The notes beneath the pieces are model-generated. The model made no database searches and was not told the DNA's origin. It saw nothing but the letters and a program-made list of their open reading frames with translations. Position numbers and translations under genes: made by a program. Shown here in pieces: positions 50,930 through 60,726 of a DNA stretch of 64,000 nucleotides. This DNA comes from Clostridia bacterium. Lineage in GTDB: Bacteria > Bacillota > Clostridia > Christensenellales > Aristaeellaceae. The stretch covers positions 33,630-97,629 of the forward strand of contig JAFXZS010000017.1 in NCBI GenBank assembly GCA_017541105.1, written 5' to 3'. Each line of letters opens with the position of its first letter. Position 1 is the stretch's first letter.

Positions 50930-53900
50930 ATGAGCAAAGCGGTACGATTTCTCTCCCTGATGCTGTGCGCGCTGCTGGCAGTTGCAGTATGGACTTCCGG
51001 CGCGCGCGCGGAAGTGACAGCCCTGCGTGTGGTTCTTTCCGGCCGCGTGACCGCGGGGGACGGATCCGTACAGGAAATCCCGCTGGAGGGTTCCTTCCGG
51101 GTGCTGCAGAACGGGCAGGAAGCCGGTACCGTAACAGCCGGCGGATCCGCGCTGCTTCTTCCGGACTACGAGAGGATTCGCCTGGAACCTCTGGCGGAAA
51201 CCTTCGCTCCCGGCTGGAATCTGAGAGAAGCGTATATCACTCCGAACCTGACGGCCGGCGGAGAAGCGGTGGTGGAGGTAGTGCTGTCTCCCGCATCGGC
51301 AGCGCAGGCCCCGGCAGAAACACCGGCGCCCGCGGATCAGGCCTCCACGGATGAACCGCAGAACCCGGCGGAACAGATTACCCCGGAAGCACAGCAGGAA
51401 CAGGTGATCACGCCCGCTCCGGCAGCGCAGGAACCCCGGAACGCGGTGGTCACCCCGACGCTGCAGCCTTATGAACCGACCCCGGCGCCGACCGCGGTTC
51501 CTTCGCCGGAACCCATTACGGCCGGGGAGAATGCCGGATCCCTCCGGATCTGGATCTTCAACGACAAAAATGATAACGGCAAGCTGGGCCTGAGCGAACC
51601 GGGCATCCCGGGCATTACGGTCTGGCTGCTGGCAGAGTCAGGCGAAGCCGTGGCTTCCACCGTGACCGACGAAGAAGGGGAGGCGTATTTTGAGCGCCTT
51701 CCCGCCGGAACATACTGCACCCGTGTTTTCCTGCCCTCCGGGTGGAATTTTACGCATTTCGGCGGAAAGGACGACCTGGAAGCCAACGCGTATCAGTTCT
51801 CGGTCGAGGAAAGCCAGACCAGCGACCCGCTGGCAATCTCCGCCGGACGGGAAACCCTCCAGGGCATCGGGATCCGCACCGCCCTGTATGTGAGCGGCTT
51901 CTGCTTCCTGGATGAGTCGTCGGACGGCCTGTTCAACAGCGGCGAAGCGATGATTCCGGGCGTCCGCATCACCCTGGAACGGGAAAAGGATCATCTCTAT
52001 TACGAAACCGTGTCCGGGGAGGACGGATCCTGGATCATGGACCGGGTGCGCCCCGGCCAGTATACCCTGACCGCGTATGCCCCGGAGGGCATGATGTTCG
52101 CAAAATACACCTCCTCCCGCGGCATCCGCTCGCTGCTGACCCGCGACGGTGTCACGAAAGCATCCGCATCGATCAACCTGAACGACAACAACAGCAAATC
52201 CGGCCAGTATATCGGTTTCACCTGGGCGGGCCGGATTTACGGCCGCTGCTATCAGGACGCGAATTACAACGGCCTGTACGATGAGGGCGAGCAGCCCCTG
52301 GCCGGGGTGAAGGTGGCGATTGCCCGCCAGATCTCTCCGGACGAGGAGTTTGCCACCGCGTACTCGGACGCGGACGGGTTCTTCGTCCTGAACGGCCTGC
52401 GGGGAAACACCTACCGCCTGCGGGCGGTCATGCCGGAGGACGGGAGCACTTTTACCGCCGTGAACACGGGAGACCCCCTCGGCAACCGCTTCGTGTCCCG
52501 GCCGGACCGGCGGGAAAACTTCTGGAATGATTTTGTGCTATCCGACGCGGAACAACGGGAGATCGCCATCGGCGGCATCTATCCGGCAACCGTGAAGGGC
52601 ACGGTTTATATGGACAACGATTTCTCCGCATCCCTTTCCGGAAAGGAGAAGATCGTTTCCGGCTTCCTGGTGACGCTCCGGGATGCCTCCGGCAATATTG
52701 CCGCACAGGACAAGACCAGCATTAAAGGCGTCTATGAACTGACAGGCCTGGTGCCGGGCGAGTACACGCTGAGCGTATCCGCGGTGAAGGGCTATGCCTT
52801 TACCCGCCTGGGGGAGGGAAACGTGATCCGGAACCTGAACGGCGGCGAAGGGGTTTCCGATGCCTTCAGGGTGGAGCTTGGAGAAACGGTCACCGGCAAG
52901 GATATCGGCATGATCCTTCCGGGTACGGTGGAAGGCGATGTCTTCGCGGACAGGAACGATAACGGCCTGCGGGACGCCGGGGAGGAAGGCCTGAGCGGGG
53001 TCACCGTGCGCCTGATGAGCGCGGAAGGGGAAACCCCGGAGGAAGCCTTCTCCGCGGAAATCGATACGGAAGGGCATTTCCTCTTTGACGCTGTGATGCC
53101 CGGACAGTACTATCTGGAATACGTTTTGCCGGAAGGCGCGGTATTTGCCCGGACGGCTGCGGGAGGCAATACCATCTCCGGCGGGGAGAACCGTACCGGC
53201 AGGGGAGAGACCTTTTCCTTCGCCACGGGGGATCTTCGGCAGGCGCCCCTGTGCGGCGCGCTGACCCTGGGACGGATCTCCGGATCGGTCTTCCGGGACC
53301 ATGACGGGGACGGCATTCCGGCGGAGAACGGAGCAGAAGAAGCGCTGGCCGGCGCGACGGTGCAACTGATTCCTTCCCGGGCGGAGCTGGAAACCCGGAC
53401 CGCGGAGACCGGCGAAGACGGCGGGTTTGCCCTGGAGGATCTGCGGCCGGATACCTACACGCTGCGCGTTCTGTGCCCGGACGGTTTTGTCATCAGCCGG
53501 ACCGACGCGCTGAAGCTGCCGTTATCGGCCGGCCTTGCGGATCAGAGCGTGTCCTTCCCCGTAACGATGGGCCGGACCGTGGAAAAGCAGCGGATCGGCG
53601 CGGTACAGCCGGCTGCCCTGCGCGGGCGCCTCTGGCTGGATGAAAACAACAACGGCCTCTTCGACGAGAGAGAACAGACCCCTGCCGGATATCCGGTTAC
53701 CGTGACAGATGATGCCACGGGGCGGGTCTTCGATACCCCGGTGACGGATGAAAACGGGTATTATGCTGCCGCGGGCATGATTCCGGGCAGGTTTACCCTT
53801 TCTGTGCCGCTGGATGAGATCACGCTGGCACCGCTTCCCGGCGACAGCCTGTTCGAGGCAGCAAACGGTATCCTGCGGCTTTCGGGCATCACCCTGACAG

Positions 53901-54694
53901 AGAACGAGGTCCGGGAGGATCTGCTGGTGGGCATCATCCGGCTGACATCCCTTTCCGGCCGGGCCTGGATTGACCGCGGGAACGGGGCGGAAGGCCTGGC
54001 CGGCGCGGAAATCACGCTGGCGGATGAAACGGGCAACCCCGTACAGCACGCCGTCACGGACGGCAACGGTATGTACTCCTTTGCATCCCTGATGCCCGGC
54101 ACCTTCCGCCTGGAGGCGGCGGTACCGGAAGGGTGCGTACTCATTGAACCGGGGGACAGCCGCCTGGACGATTCTCTCCGGACCGTGATCGCGCAGAGCG
54201 TGAACCGGGTCGGGTCTTCGGACCTGATTAAGGTGCGGATGGACCAGAACCAGACAGGCCTGGATATCGGCTGCGTGCTTCCGGGACGCCTGGGAGATAC
54301 CTGCTGGGCGGATCTGGACGGGGACGGCCTGCAGGGCGCCGGTGAGCCGGGGATTGCCTCCGTGCGGATCGAGCTGCTGCGGGACGGAATTACCGTGGCA
54401 GAAACGATGACCGACGCCTACGGTTTCTACCGTTTCCCGGATCTGTATCCCGCAACCTATACCCTTCGGGTTTATTGTCCGGACGGCGGCAAGCCCACCC
54501 GGCGGCGCCCGGAGATCCCGCTGATTTCCTCCGTCCTGGAAGAAACCGAGGATTCTGTCGCGGTTTCCGTTCCCCTGACGGTCGAGAGCAGCCGGGACTG
54601 CTTTGACGCGGACCTGGGCTTTGCCTGCCGCACGCCGGGCGTGCTGCCCGCCGGCGCCGGTGAAGCGCCGAAAATGATCTGGTCCAATCCCTGA
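50930..54694 (+). CDS. Large secreted protein with nine SdrD B-like/SpaA-like repeats
   Basis: 1254 residues. Signal peptide (1-27), a strand-rich domain, a Pro/Ala/Gln-rich linker (about 120-200), then nine SdrD B/SpaA-like modules of about 110-120 residues between residues 203 and 1235. Each begins with a pattern like G.VF.D.NDNG..D.GE..L.GV.V and ends like GFY.F..L.PG.Y.L.V..P. The calcium-site DxDxDG-like sequences (DKNDNGK, DRNDNGL, DLDGDGL) are clear. There is no LPXTG, no C-terminal helix, and no sortase gene in the window. It may be held by the neighbouring lipoprotein or L,D-transpeptidase system, which is inference. The next gene overlaps it by one base. Confidence 0.88.
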   Translation: MSKAVRFLSLMLCALLAVAVWTSGARAEVTALRVVLSGRVTAGDGSVQEIPLEGSFRVLQNGQEAGTVTAGGSALLLPDYERIRLEPLAETFAPGWNLREAYITPNLTAGGEAVVEVVLSPASAAQAPAETPAPADQASTDEPQNPAEQITPEAQQEQVITPAPAAQEPRNAVVTPTLQPYEPTPAPTAVPSPEPITAGENAGSLRIWIFNDKNDNGKLGLSEPGIPGITVWLLAESGEAVASTVTDEEGEAYFERLPAGTYCTRVFLPSGWNFTHFGGKDDLEANAYQFSVEESQTSDPLAISAGRETLQGIGIRTALYVSGFCFLDESSDGLFNSGEAMIPGVRITLEREKDHLYYETVSGEDGSWIMDRVRPGQYTLTAYAPEGMMFAKYTSSRGIRSLLTRDGVTKASASINLNDNNSKSGQYIGFTWAGRIYGRCYQDANYNGLYDEGEQPLAGVKVAIARQISPDEEFATAYSDADGFFVLNGLRGNTYRLRAVMPEDGSTFTAVNTGDPLGNRFVSRPDRRENFWNDFVLSDAEQREIAIGGIYPATVKGTVYMDNDFSASLSGKEKIVSGFLVTLRDASGNIAAQDKTSIKGVYELTGLVPGEYTLSVSAVKGYAFTRLGEGNVIRNLNGGEGVSDAFRVELGETVTGKDIGMILPGTVEGDVFADRNDNGLRDAGEEGLSGVTVRLMSAEGETPEEAFSAEIDTEGHFLFDAVMPGQYYLEYVLPEGAVFARTAAGGNTISGGENRTGRGETFSFATGDLRQAPLCGALTLGRISGSVFRDHDGDGIPAENGAEEALAGATVQLIPSRAELETRTAETGEDGGFALEDLRPDTYTLRVLCPDGFVISRTDALKLPLSAGLADQSVSFPVTMGRTVEKQRIGAVQPAALRGRLWLDENNNGLFDEREQTPAGYPVTVTDDATGRVFDTPVTDENGYYAAAGMIPGRFTLSVPLDEITLAPLPGDSLFEAANGILRLSGITLTENEVREDLLVGIIRLTSLSGRAWIDRGNGAEGLAGAEITLADETGNPVQHAVTDGNGMYSFASLMPGTFRLEAAVPEGCVLIEPGDSRLDDSLRTVIAQSVNRVGSSDLIKVRMDQNQTGLDIGCVLPGRLGDTCWADLDGDGLQGAGEPGIASVRIELLRDGITVAETMTDAYGFYRFPDLYPATYTLRVYCPDGGKPTRRRPEIPLISSVLEETEDSVAVSVPLTVESSRDCFDADLGFACRTPGVLPAGAGEAPKMIWSNP

Positions 54695-54714
54695 TGTTTC
54701 AAAGGATGCTGATG

Positions 54715-56451
54715 ATGAAAAGATTTTTATCCGTTCTGTTGATTTTTGTACTGCTGCTCGCCCCGGTAGTACCGGGATCCCGGGCTGAGGAAGACGATGA
54801 CGGCGACGATTCCGGCGCGATCCCGCTGGATGTGGCGGAGGAAGCGGGCGCTGAACCTTCGGTGATGCCGGCGAGGGACCTGCAGTCCGGCGACGAGGGA
54901 GATGATGTGCTCTTTCTGCAGACCCGGCTGGACAACCTGCGCTACTTCTCCGGGAACCTGGACGGGGTCTATGGGGAAGAAACGCGGGAAGCGGTTATGG
55001 CCTTCCAGCAGGATATGGGCCTGGAGCCTACCGGTATCGCGGATGTCCGCACACAGGTGGTGCTATCCGCGGCCCGCTACCGGCGGCTGCGCTACGGCTC
55101 TACAGGAGATGACGTCAGGGAATTGCAGACCCGGCTGACCACTCTCGGGTACTATAAGGGAAAGATCAGTGGGAATTACCTGGAAGCCACCCGCGCCGCG
55201 GTGCGGTCCTTCCAGAAGGCCAACGGAATCGAGGAAACCGGCGAGGCGGATCCGGAGACGCAGGAGGCGCTTTATTCCGCCGCGGCGATCGGCCGGGGCG
55301 ATGCCGCCGAGGAAACCGGGACGCCGCAGCCGCCGCTGTCAAACTTCCTAGTGGATGAAGAGGACAGCTCCGCTCCCATGCCGGAGATGCCGGTCGCGTT
55401 CACGAAAAAGCTGAAGAGCGGGTCTTCCGGATCCCTGGTGAAACAGCTTCAGGAACGGCTGAAGGAGCTGGGATACTACGACGGGCCCATCAGCGGAAAC
55501 TACCTGAAGAACACCGTCCGCGCCGTTAAAAAGGTGCAGACCCAGAATGGAATGGAAGCCACCGGCGTTACGGATGAGGATACCTGGAACGTAATTTTCA
55601 ACGACCGCCATATTGTGCTGCCGGAGGAAACCGCCAAGCCGACCCCGTCGCCGGAACCGGTTCCCTTCGCCATTACCGTGGACGTCAAGAATCAGATTGT
55701 GCATGTGTACGGGCGGGATGAACAGGGAGAATACACGATCATCGTACGCCAGATGCTCTGCTCCAGCGGCAAGGTCGGCACGCCCAGCCCGGTGGGAGAT
55801 TGGGTGCTAAACGGCCGGAAATCCAAATGGTGCTATTTCCCGAAGTGGGGCGATTACGCGCGGTACTGGACACGGATCAATTCCTCCGTTGCTTTCCATT
55901 CGCCGATTTACCGCTCCGTCAGCAATACGGACATGAAGGTTTCCAGCTACAACAAGCTGGGGCAGCGGGCCAGCCACGGATGCGTCCGCCTGACGGTGGA
56001 GGACGCGAAATGGATCTACGACAATGTACCCGCGGGCGTCGTGGTTACCATCCGGGAGGATCTGCCGGCGGATCCGGAGCTGAAGGATGCCCTGCTGGGG
56101 GAGAAAGCCCCCCTGAATACCAAATCCTGCACGCCTGTGTCCACCCCGCAGCCTACGGCTGAACCGGAGTACAGCAGGGACGCAAAGCCGGACCTGAAGG
56201 GCGGCGCGCTGAAGAAAGGCTCCAAGGGGGCCAGCGTATACTGGCTGCAGCGCCGGCTGAAGGAACTGGGCTATTATGACACCAAGTGCACCGGAAAGAT
56301 GCTGGACCGGACGGTGCAGGCGGTCAAGGCATTCCAGAAGGATCACGGGTATATGCAGAGCGGTTCCGTGGATCAGCGGCTGATTGACGCGCTGGCAGAA
56401 GCGGAAAAGATGACCCCTGAACCCGGGCCTGTCCCGACTCCCGCACCATAA
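54715..56451 (+). CDS. L,D-transpeptidase (YkuD) with four peptidoglycan-binding domains
   Basis: ATG 54715 is preceded by AAAGGA at proper spacing; ATG 54694 overlaps the previous stop. The 578-residue protein has a signal peptide, three peptidoglycan-binding domains type 1 (about 55-115, 125-190, 225-290; LKELGYYDGPISGNYL), the YkuD domain (about 320-450) with His386-like HSPIY and the catalytic Cys423 in SHGCVR, a Thr/Pro linker, and a fourth binding domain (about 500-565). It should make 3-3 or lipoprotein-like cross-links in the cell wall. Its place after the SdrD-like protein suggests surface-protein attachment or wall shaping. Confidence 0.92.
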   Translation: MKRFLSVLLIFVLLLAPVVPGSRAEEDDDGDDSGAIPLDVAEEAGAEPSVMPARDLQSGDEGDDVLFLQTRLDNLRYFSGNLDGVYGEETREAVMAFQQDMGLEPTGIADVRTQVVLSAARYRRLRYGSTGDDVRELQTRLTTLGYYKGKISGNYLEATRAAVRSFQKANGIEETGEADPETQEALYSAAAIGRGDAAEETGTPQPPLSNFLVDEEDSSAPMPEMPVAFTKKLKSGSSGSLVKQLQERLKELGYYDGPISGNYLKNTVRAVKKVQTQNGMEATGVTDEDTWNVIFNDRHIVLPEETAKPTPSPEPVPFAITVDVKNQIVHVYGRDEQGEYTIIVRQMLCSSGKVGTPSPVGDWVLNGRKSKWCYFPKWGDYARYWTRINSSVAFHSPIYRSVSNTDMKVSSYNKLGQRASHGCVRLTVEDAKWIYDNVPAGVVVTIREDLPADPELKDALLGEKAPLNTKSCTPVSTPQPTAEPEYSRDAKPDLKGGALKKGSKGASVYWLQRRLKELGYYDTKCTGKMLDRTVQAVKAFQKDHGYMQSGSVDQRLIDALAEAEKMTPEPGPVPTPAP

Positions 56452-56461
56452 ACGCAAAATG

Positions 56462-56489
56462 AAACCGACGGCTTCCGCCGCCGGTTTTC
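56462..56489. terminator. Terminator between convergent genes
   Basis: Stem AAACCG(A)CGGC / GCCG(C)CGGTTTT with loop TTCC; the T run suits the plus strand, the A run the minus strand. Confidence 0.75.
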
Positions 56490-56511
56490 CTGTCCATCGG
56501 TTGTTTTCGGA

Positions 56512-57525
56512 TCAGTCCCATCCGCCCGTTATTCCGGCCCATGCTTCCGCAGCGTCCGCGCGGCCGGCCAGGGCGGCCTTTTCATACCAGGAAGCGGCTT
56601 CCGCCAGGTCTGTTTCCACGCCCTGCCCATACTGGTAAGCGTATCCCAGGGCAAACATGCTGCGGCTGTTTCCAAGCTCCGCACCTTTGCGGTACCATTC
56701 CAGCCCCCGGGAGGCATCCTGGGGGACCAGATCCCCTTTCATGTACAGATATCCGAGATAATCGCAGGCCAGATGGCTGCCGGCCTCCGCGGCTTTTTCA
56801 TAATACATCAGGGCAGTGTCCAGATCCCGCTCCATTCCTTTTCCCTGGGCGTAACAGTAGGCAATACTCATCCAGCTGTCCGGATCTCCGCTTTCGGCCG
56901 CCTGCCGGTAGTAATCCAGCGCTTTTCCGTAATCCGTGGTCACGACGGTCCCTTCCTCGTAGAAGGTGCCCAGGTACCAGAGAGCTTCCGTACTGCCGAG
57001 GTCCGCTGCCTTCTGGTAGTATTCCATGGCTTTGAAGGGATCCCGGTCCAGCAGTTCCCCGCGGTCGTACACGTTCCCCAGGGCCAGGTATGCAGGAGCG
57101 TATCCCAAAGTACCGGCCATTTCATAGCAGGAGAGGGCATGGACCAGATCCTGCTCGATCAGGTACCCCATGGTATAGTATCGGGCCAGCCGGCACAGCG
57201 CGTCCCCCCGGCCGGTATGCGCAAGGCTCCGCACCGCAGGGAAAGCGCGGATCAGGTCCTCGTTTTCCGCCTGCAAATCCAGGGAAGCATCCTTTGCCAT
57301 CCCGCAGGAGGAACAGGTTCCGGAGAGGTTCCGGGAACCGCAGCCGCTGCAGCGCCATATACCGCGCACGGTGCCGCAGCGGGTACAGGCGCCGCCTTCG
57401 GACTCCGTTCCGCACATCAGGCAGATCCAGGTTTCCGCGGCGGAAGGTTCTTCCGCCAGCCCCGCTGAGATGGAAAACAGCAGCACAATAACCGCTGCCA
57501 GGGGAATGAATCTTCTTTGTCTCAT
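56512..57525 (-). CDS. Secreted SEL1-repeat protein with N-terminal zinc ribbons
   Basis: ATG 57525 follows GGAG by 8 bases; a TTG two codons upstream is also in frame. The 337-residue product has a signal peptide (1-24), then two double-CxxC ribbons (CLMCG, CTRCG, CSGCG, CSSCG) at about 35-75. Residues about 95-330 carry seven SEL1/TPR-like repeats of 36 residues (for example ALWYLGTFYEEG and AMEYYQKAADLG). SEL1 proteins are scaffolds for other proteins. A zinc ribbon on an exported protein is uncommon. Partner unknown. Confidence 0.82.
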   Translation of the reverse strand: MRQRRFIPLAAVIVLLFSISAGLAEEPSAAETWICLMCGTESEGGACTRCGTVRGIWRCSGCGSRNLSGTCSSCGMAKDASLDLQAENEDLIRAFPAVRSLAHTGRGDALCRLARYYTMGYLIEQDLVHALSCYEMAGTLGYAPAYLALGNVYDRGELLDRDPFKAMEYYQKAADLGSTEALWYLGTFYEEGTVVTTDYGKALDYYRQAAESGDPDSWMSIAYCYAQGKGMERDLDTALMYYEKAAEAGSHLACDYLGYLYMKGDLVPQDASRGLEWYRKGAELGNSRSMFALGYAYQYGQGVETDLAEAASWYEKAALAGRADAAEAWAGITGGWD

Positions 57526-57566
57526 TCTCAATGCTCCACTCGCGCCCGTTCAGGACGCATGATGTT

Positions 57567-59315
57567 TTATTCCGCAGCCGGCTCCCGCGTTACGGCCGTC
57601 TCCCCGAGCATATCCGCGAAGAGGCGGTAATACTTCAGGTGCTCTTCATTCCAGAAGATCTTGCGGTTGACCGACGCCAGAATCAAGGCCGCCCCTTCGC
57701 CGGCCACGTCGGTGAAGGGAATATAGATGTAGGAGAGGATCTGCTGCGCCAGCAGCGCGCTCCGAAGCTCGGGATACCCCTCCTCCTTCTTATCCACCGT
57801 GTGAACAATCGTCATCCCGTCCTTCAGATAGCGGGGAATTTCCAGCTCCTCCGGCGCGTGGCCGGCCAGAAACTGCTGCAGGGCATCCACATCCCGGCGC
57901 TCTTTGCCGCCGGCGGCGAGCAGGGTCCGATCCCGCCGGCGCCACAGGGAAAGCAGCGGCAGCCCGGCGCGCGCGGCAAACTCGTTGACCAATGTGGCCA
58001 GGGGCGGCTGCTTGCCGTACCGGATCATGTACTGCAGCTGCACCAGCGCATCTCCCAGGGGAAGATCATCCCGGCCGCGGACGAGATTCCGCTCCCCGTC
58101 GGACTGCTCCGCCTTGATCTGCGCCAGCAGCGGATGCTTTTCCGGAGTGTGGATAATATAGCGGTTCCGGCCCTTGGCTTTCGCGAGGTACAGGCAGTAA
58201 TCCGCCACGAGGAACAGATCACTGTAGTTAGGCGCGGCATCCGGGTATACCGCTGCTCCGATGGACACGGTGGTGCCGGGCAGGGCGGCAATGATGACAC
58301 TCTTGATGCTGCGCAGGTAAGCGCGCAGTTCAGTCTCGTTTTCTACATGATAAAAGAGAATCAGGAACTCGTCGCCGCCGATCCGCCCGACGACGCCGCC
58401 GTCCTTGATTTCGGACACAATAATCCCGGCCACCTGGCGCAGGAGCTCATCTCCCCGCTGATGCCCGTAATTGTCATTGACATGCTTGAAATAATCCACA
58501 TCCAGAATCGCCAGGGCGGACCATTCCGCGTGCAGACGGTTAATCCGGTCCTCCGCCATGCGGGTGATAGGCTCTTTGGCCATGACCCCGGTCAGGGGAT
58601 CATAGGCGATCTCCTGTTCTTCCGCGCCGCGGGTGCGGAGGGGATGAATCATGCCGACAATGCTTTTCCGGTTATCCACGTGGTGCGCGGTAATCCCTCT
58701 GAACTGGACGGAACAGATCCGGCTGTCATCATTGAAAAGATTGCAGGGCACGTTGACCCGGAACCGGGGAGTCCCTCCCCGGAGGTGGCCGATGACGGTT
58801 TCCAGCATGGGAATGGCGCCTTCGGCACAGCGGGCGGTAAGCATTTCCCGGAATTTTTCCAGCGTCATGGAACCGCGCTGGAAAGCGCTTTGCTCCGTGT
58901 TATAAAGCGTGACGGTATCCGCCGCGGGAATATATTCAAAGAACAGATCCTCATAAAGGGAAAGCATGGTGTCATAGGCGTTGAGAACGTCCCCGGCCCG
59001 ATGGTAATCCTCCATCAGCTGATCCAGCCGGCACAAGGAAACACGGATCATGGCGGCGTTCTCTTCCCCGGAAACATTCGGGAGGATCTGTGTCAGAAAG
59101 GCTGTTTCAGGCATGCGCCGGAAAAAAGACAGGAAAAAGCTGGAATCCTTTTCCTCCAGGCGCCGGGTAAACTCCCGGCTGCTTTCCTCCGTCAGGAAGG
59201 ATTCAAGAGGAACAAACACATCGTTCTGTGCCAGCCACCAGGCTTCCGCGTTGGCTGAAAGAAGGCGGTGATCATCCGCGGCGATCAGCACTTCCATGAT
59301 GCGGGAATCAAACAT
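57567..59315 (-). CDS. Diguanylate cyclase without membrane helices
   Basis: 582 residues, SD GAGGAG. The N-terminal 220 residues are PAS-like without a cofactor site that I can name. The GGDEF domain (about 245-400) begins DPLTGVMAK and has IGGDEFLILF at about 333-341; no inhibitory RxxD is seen. A further domain at about 430-570, with ILSYIYIPF, looks GAF-like. It should make c-di-GMP in the cytoplasm. It is the second such enzyme in the window; no EAL or HD-GYP phosphodiesterase is present here. Confidence 0.88.
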   Translation of the reverse strand: MFDSRIMEVLIAADDHRLLSANAEAWWLAQNDVFVPLESFLTEESSREFTRRLEEKDSSFFLSFFRRMPETAFLTQILPNVSGEENAAMIRVSLCRLDQLMEDYHRAGDVLNAYDTMLSLYEDLFFEYIPAADTVTLYNTEQSAFQRGSMTLEKFREMLTARCAEGAIPMLETVIGHLRGGTPRFRVNVPCNLFNDDSRICSVQFRGITAHHVDNRKSIVGMIHPLRTRGAEEQEIAYDPLTGVMAKEPITRMAEDRINRLHAEWSALAILDVDYFKHVNDNYGHQRGDELLRQVAGIIVSEIKDGGVVGRIGGDEFLILFYHVENETELRAYLRSIKSVIIAALPGTTVSIGAAVYPDAAPNYSDLFLVADYCLYLAKAKGRNRYIIHTPEKHPLLAQIKAEQSDGERNLVRGRDDLPLGDALVQLQYMIRYGKQPPLATLVNEFAARAGLPLLSLWRRRDRTLLAAGGKERRDVDALQQFLAGHAPEELEIPRYLKDGMTIVHTVDKKEEGYPELRSALLAQQILSYIYIPFTDVAGEGAALILASVNRKIFWNEEHLKYYRLFADMLGETAVTREPAAE

Positions 59316-59346
59316 AACGGCTCCTCTGTCTCAAAAATATAGAAAG

Positions 59347-59375
59347 ATTCTATCATACTTCCGGGCCGGATTCAA
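59347..59375 (-). promoter_or_regulatory. Promoter of the second GGDEF gene
   Basis: TTGAAT (59375-59370) and TAGAAT (59352-59347), spacer 17, 31 bases before the start codon. Confidence 0.65.
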
Positions 59376-59423
59376 CCATGCGGGGAAGATCACGGCACGC
59401 GGAATCCGTCCCGTGATTCAGGA

Positions 59424-59452
59424 TTGATTCCGGCTGAAAATTGCGGTATGCT
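59424..59452 (+). promoter_or_regulatory. Putative promoter of the M48 protease
   Basis: TTGATT (59424-59429) and TATGCT (59447-59452), spacer 17. Confidence 0.5.
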
Positions 59453-59495
59453 GAACCGGAACGGAAATTTGCTTTCCGGGACAGGGAGGGATACC

Positions 59496-60722
59496 ATGAA
59501 TTTCAAACCGGCGGTCCTGATCATTCTGACGGTGGTCTATCTTTATGAAATGCTGCTGCATCTTATTGGCGTGCGTTCCGTGAACAATCCGGTTCCCGGC
59601 AATGTGGCAGATGTATATGATCCGGATACTTACCGGAAATGGCGGACATATAAAAAGGAAAAGTCCCGCCTGTCCATGATCCAGGGGACCGTTTCCTATC
59701 TGATCAGCCTGATTCTGATGGCACTGAATCTGTATGCCGCCTTTGCGGACCTTTTTCCGAAAACGGTGTACCTGCAGATGCTGGCCGTGCTGCTGCTTTC
59801 GAACCTCACGGACCTGCTGCTGCTCCCGATCTCCTATTATGACACGATGGGGATCGAGGAAAAATACGGGTTTAACCGTTCAAGCAAAAAAACATTCTGG
59901 ATGGATCAGCTGAAGAGTTTTGTGATTTCCATGATTATCGCCCTGTCGGTCGGGGGTCTGCTTCTGTGGATTCATCAGGCGCTGGGAGATCTCCTGATTG
60001 TCGTGTTTGCCGCGGTGATGACGCTGCTGGTGCTGTTCCTGAGCTTTATCTATCCGTTTCTCAGCCGGATCTTCAACAAGTTCACGCCGCTTGAGGACGA
60101 AGAGTTGAAGGAGAAGCTGACCGGGCTTCTGGAGAAACACGGTTACAAGGTGCGGGCAATCCAGGTGATGGATGCTTCCAGAAGAACCACAAAGTCCAAC
60201 GCGTATTTCGCCGGTTTCGGAAAGATGAAGACCATTGTGCTTTATGATACCATGCTCAGCCAGATGACTGCGGATGAAATCTGCGCGGTATTTGCCCATG
60301 AGATGGGCCACGGCCTGCACAAGGACACGCTGCGCAACCAGATTTTTACCTGTATCCAGATGCTGATTCTGGCGGTGCTGGCCTGGCTGACCCTTCGATA
60401 TCCGGAGATCTATCCGCCCTTCGGGTTTGATTCGGTCAATTACGGCCTGGCAATCATCCTGATCATGAGCGTTGAGTTTGCCCTGATTTCTCCGCTGTTT
60501 GGACTGATGACCAGCTGGTTTTCACGGAAGGCCGAATACCGCGCGGATGCACAGGCGGTACAGGAAGGGTACGGGGAAGCGCTGATCAGCGGACTGAAAA
60601 AACTGGCAAAGGAAAACTTCGCCGATCTGGCGCCAGACCCGCTGCTGGTGAAACTGACCTATACTCATCCCACGCTCAGCCAGCGCATCGAAGCGATAGA
60701 AAAAAAGACGGCAAACGCCTGA
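59496..60722 (+). CDS. M48-family membrane protease (Ste24-like)
   Basis: ATG 59496 follows GGGAGGG; 24 upstream codons lack signal. The 408-residue protein has about seven membrane helices, the zinc-binding HEMGH at about residue 268 (FAHEMGHGLHKD) and a downstream Glu in RKAEYRADAQA (core EYRADAQA), as in CAAX prenyl protease Ste24 and its bacterial relatives. Likely processes or clears membrane proteins or peptides. Its place next to the ABC remnant and ABCG pair could be meaningful for peptide maturation, but this is inference. Confidence 0.92.
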   Translation: MNFKPAVLIILTVVYLYEMLLHLIGVRSVNNPVPGNVADVYDPDTYRKWRTYKKEKSRLSMIQGTVSYLISLILMALNLYAAFADLFPKTVYLQMLAVLLLSNLTDLLLLPISYYDTMGIEEKYGFNRSSKKTFWMDQLKSFVISMIIALSVGGLLLWIHQALGDLLIVVFAAVMTLLVLFLSFIYPFLSRIFNKFTPLEDEELKEKLTGLLEKHGYKVRAIQVMDASRRTTKSNAYFAGFGKMKTIVLYDTMLSQMTADEICAVFAHEMGHGLHKDTLRNQIFTCIQMLILAVLAWLTLRYPEIYPPFGFDSVNYGLAIILIMSVEFALISPLFGLMTSWFSRKAEYRADAQAVQEGYGEALISGLKKLAKENFADLAPDPLLVKLTYTHPTLSQRIEAIEKKTANA

Positions 60723-60726
60723 CTTC

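Noticed and set aside
56177-56190. GGGACGCAAAGCC, similar to part of the c-di-GMP (GEMM) riboswitch consensus
   Set aside because: It lies in frame inside the L,D-transpeptidase gene, far from any start codon, and encodes ordinary linker residues.
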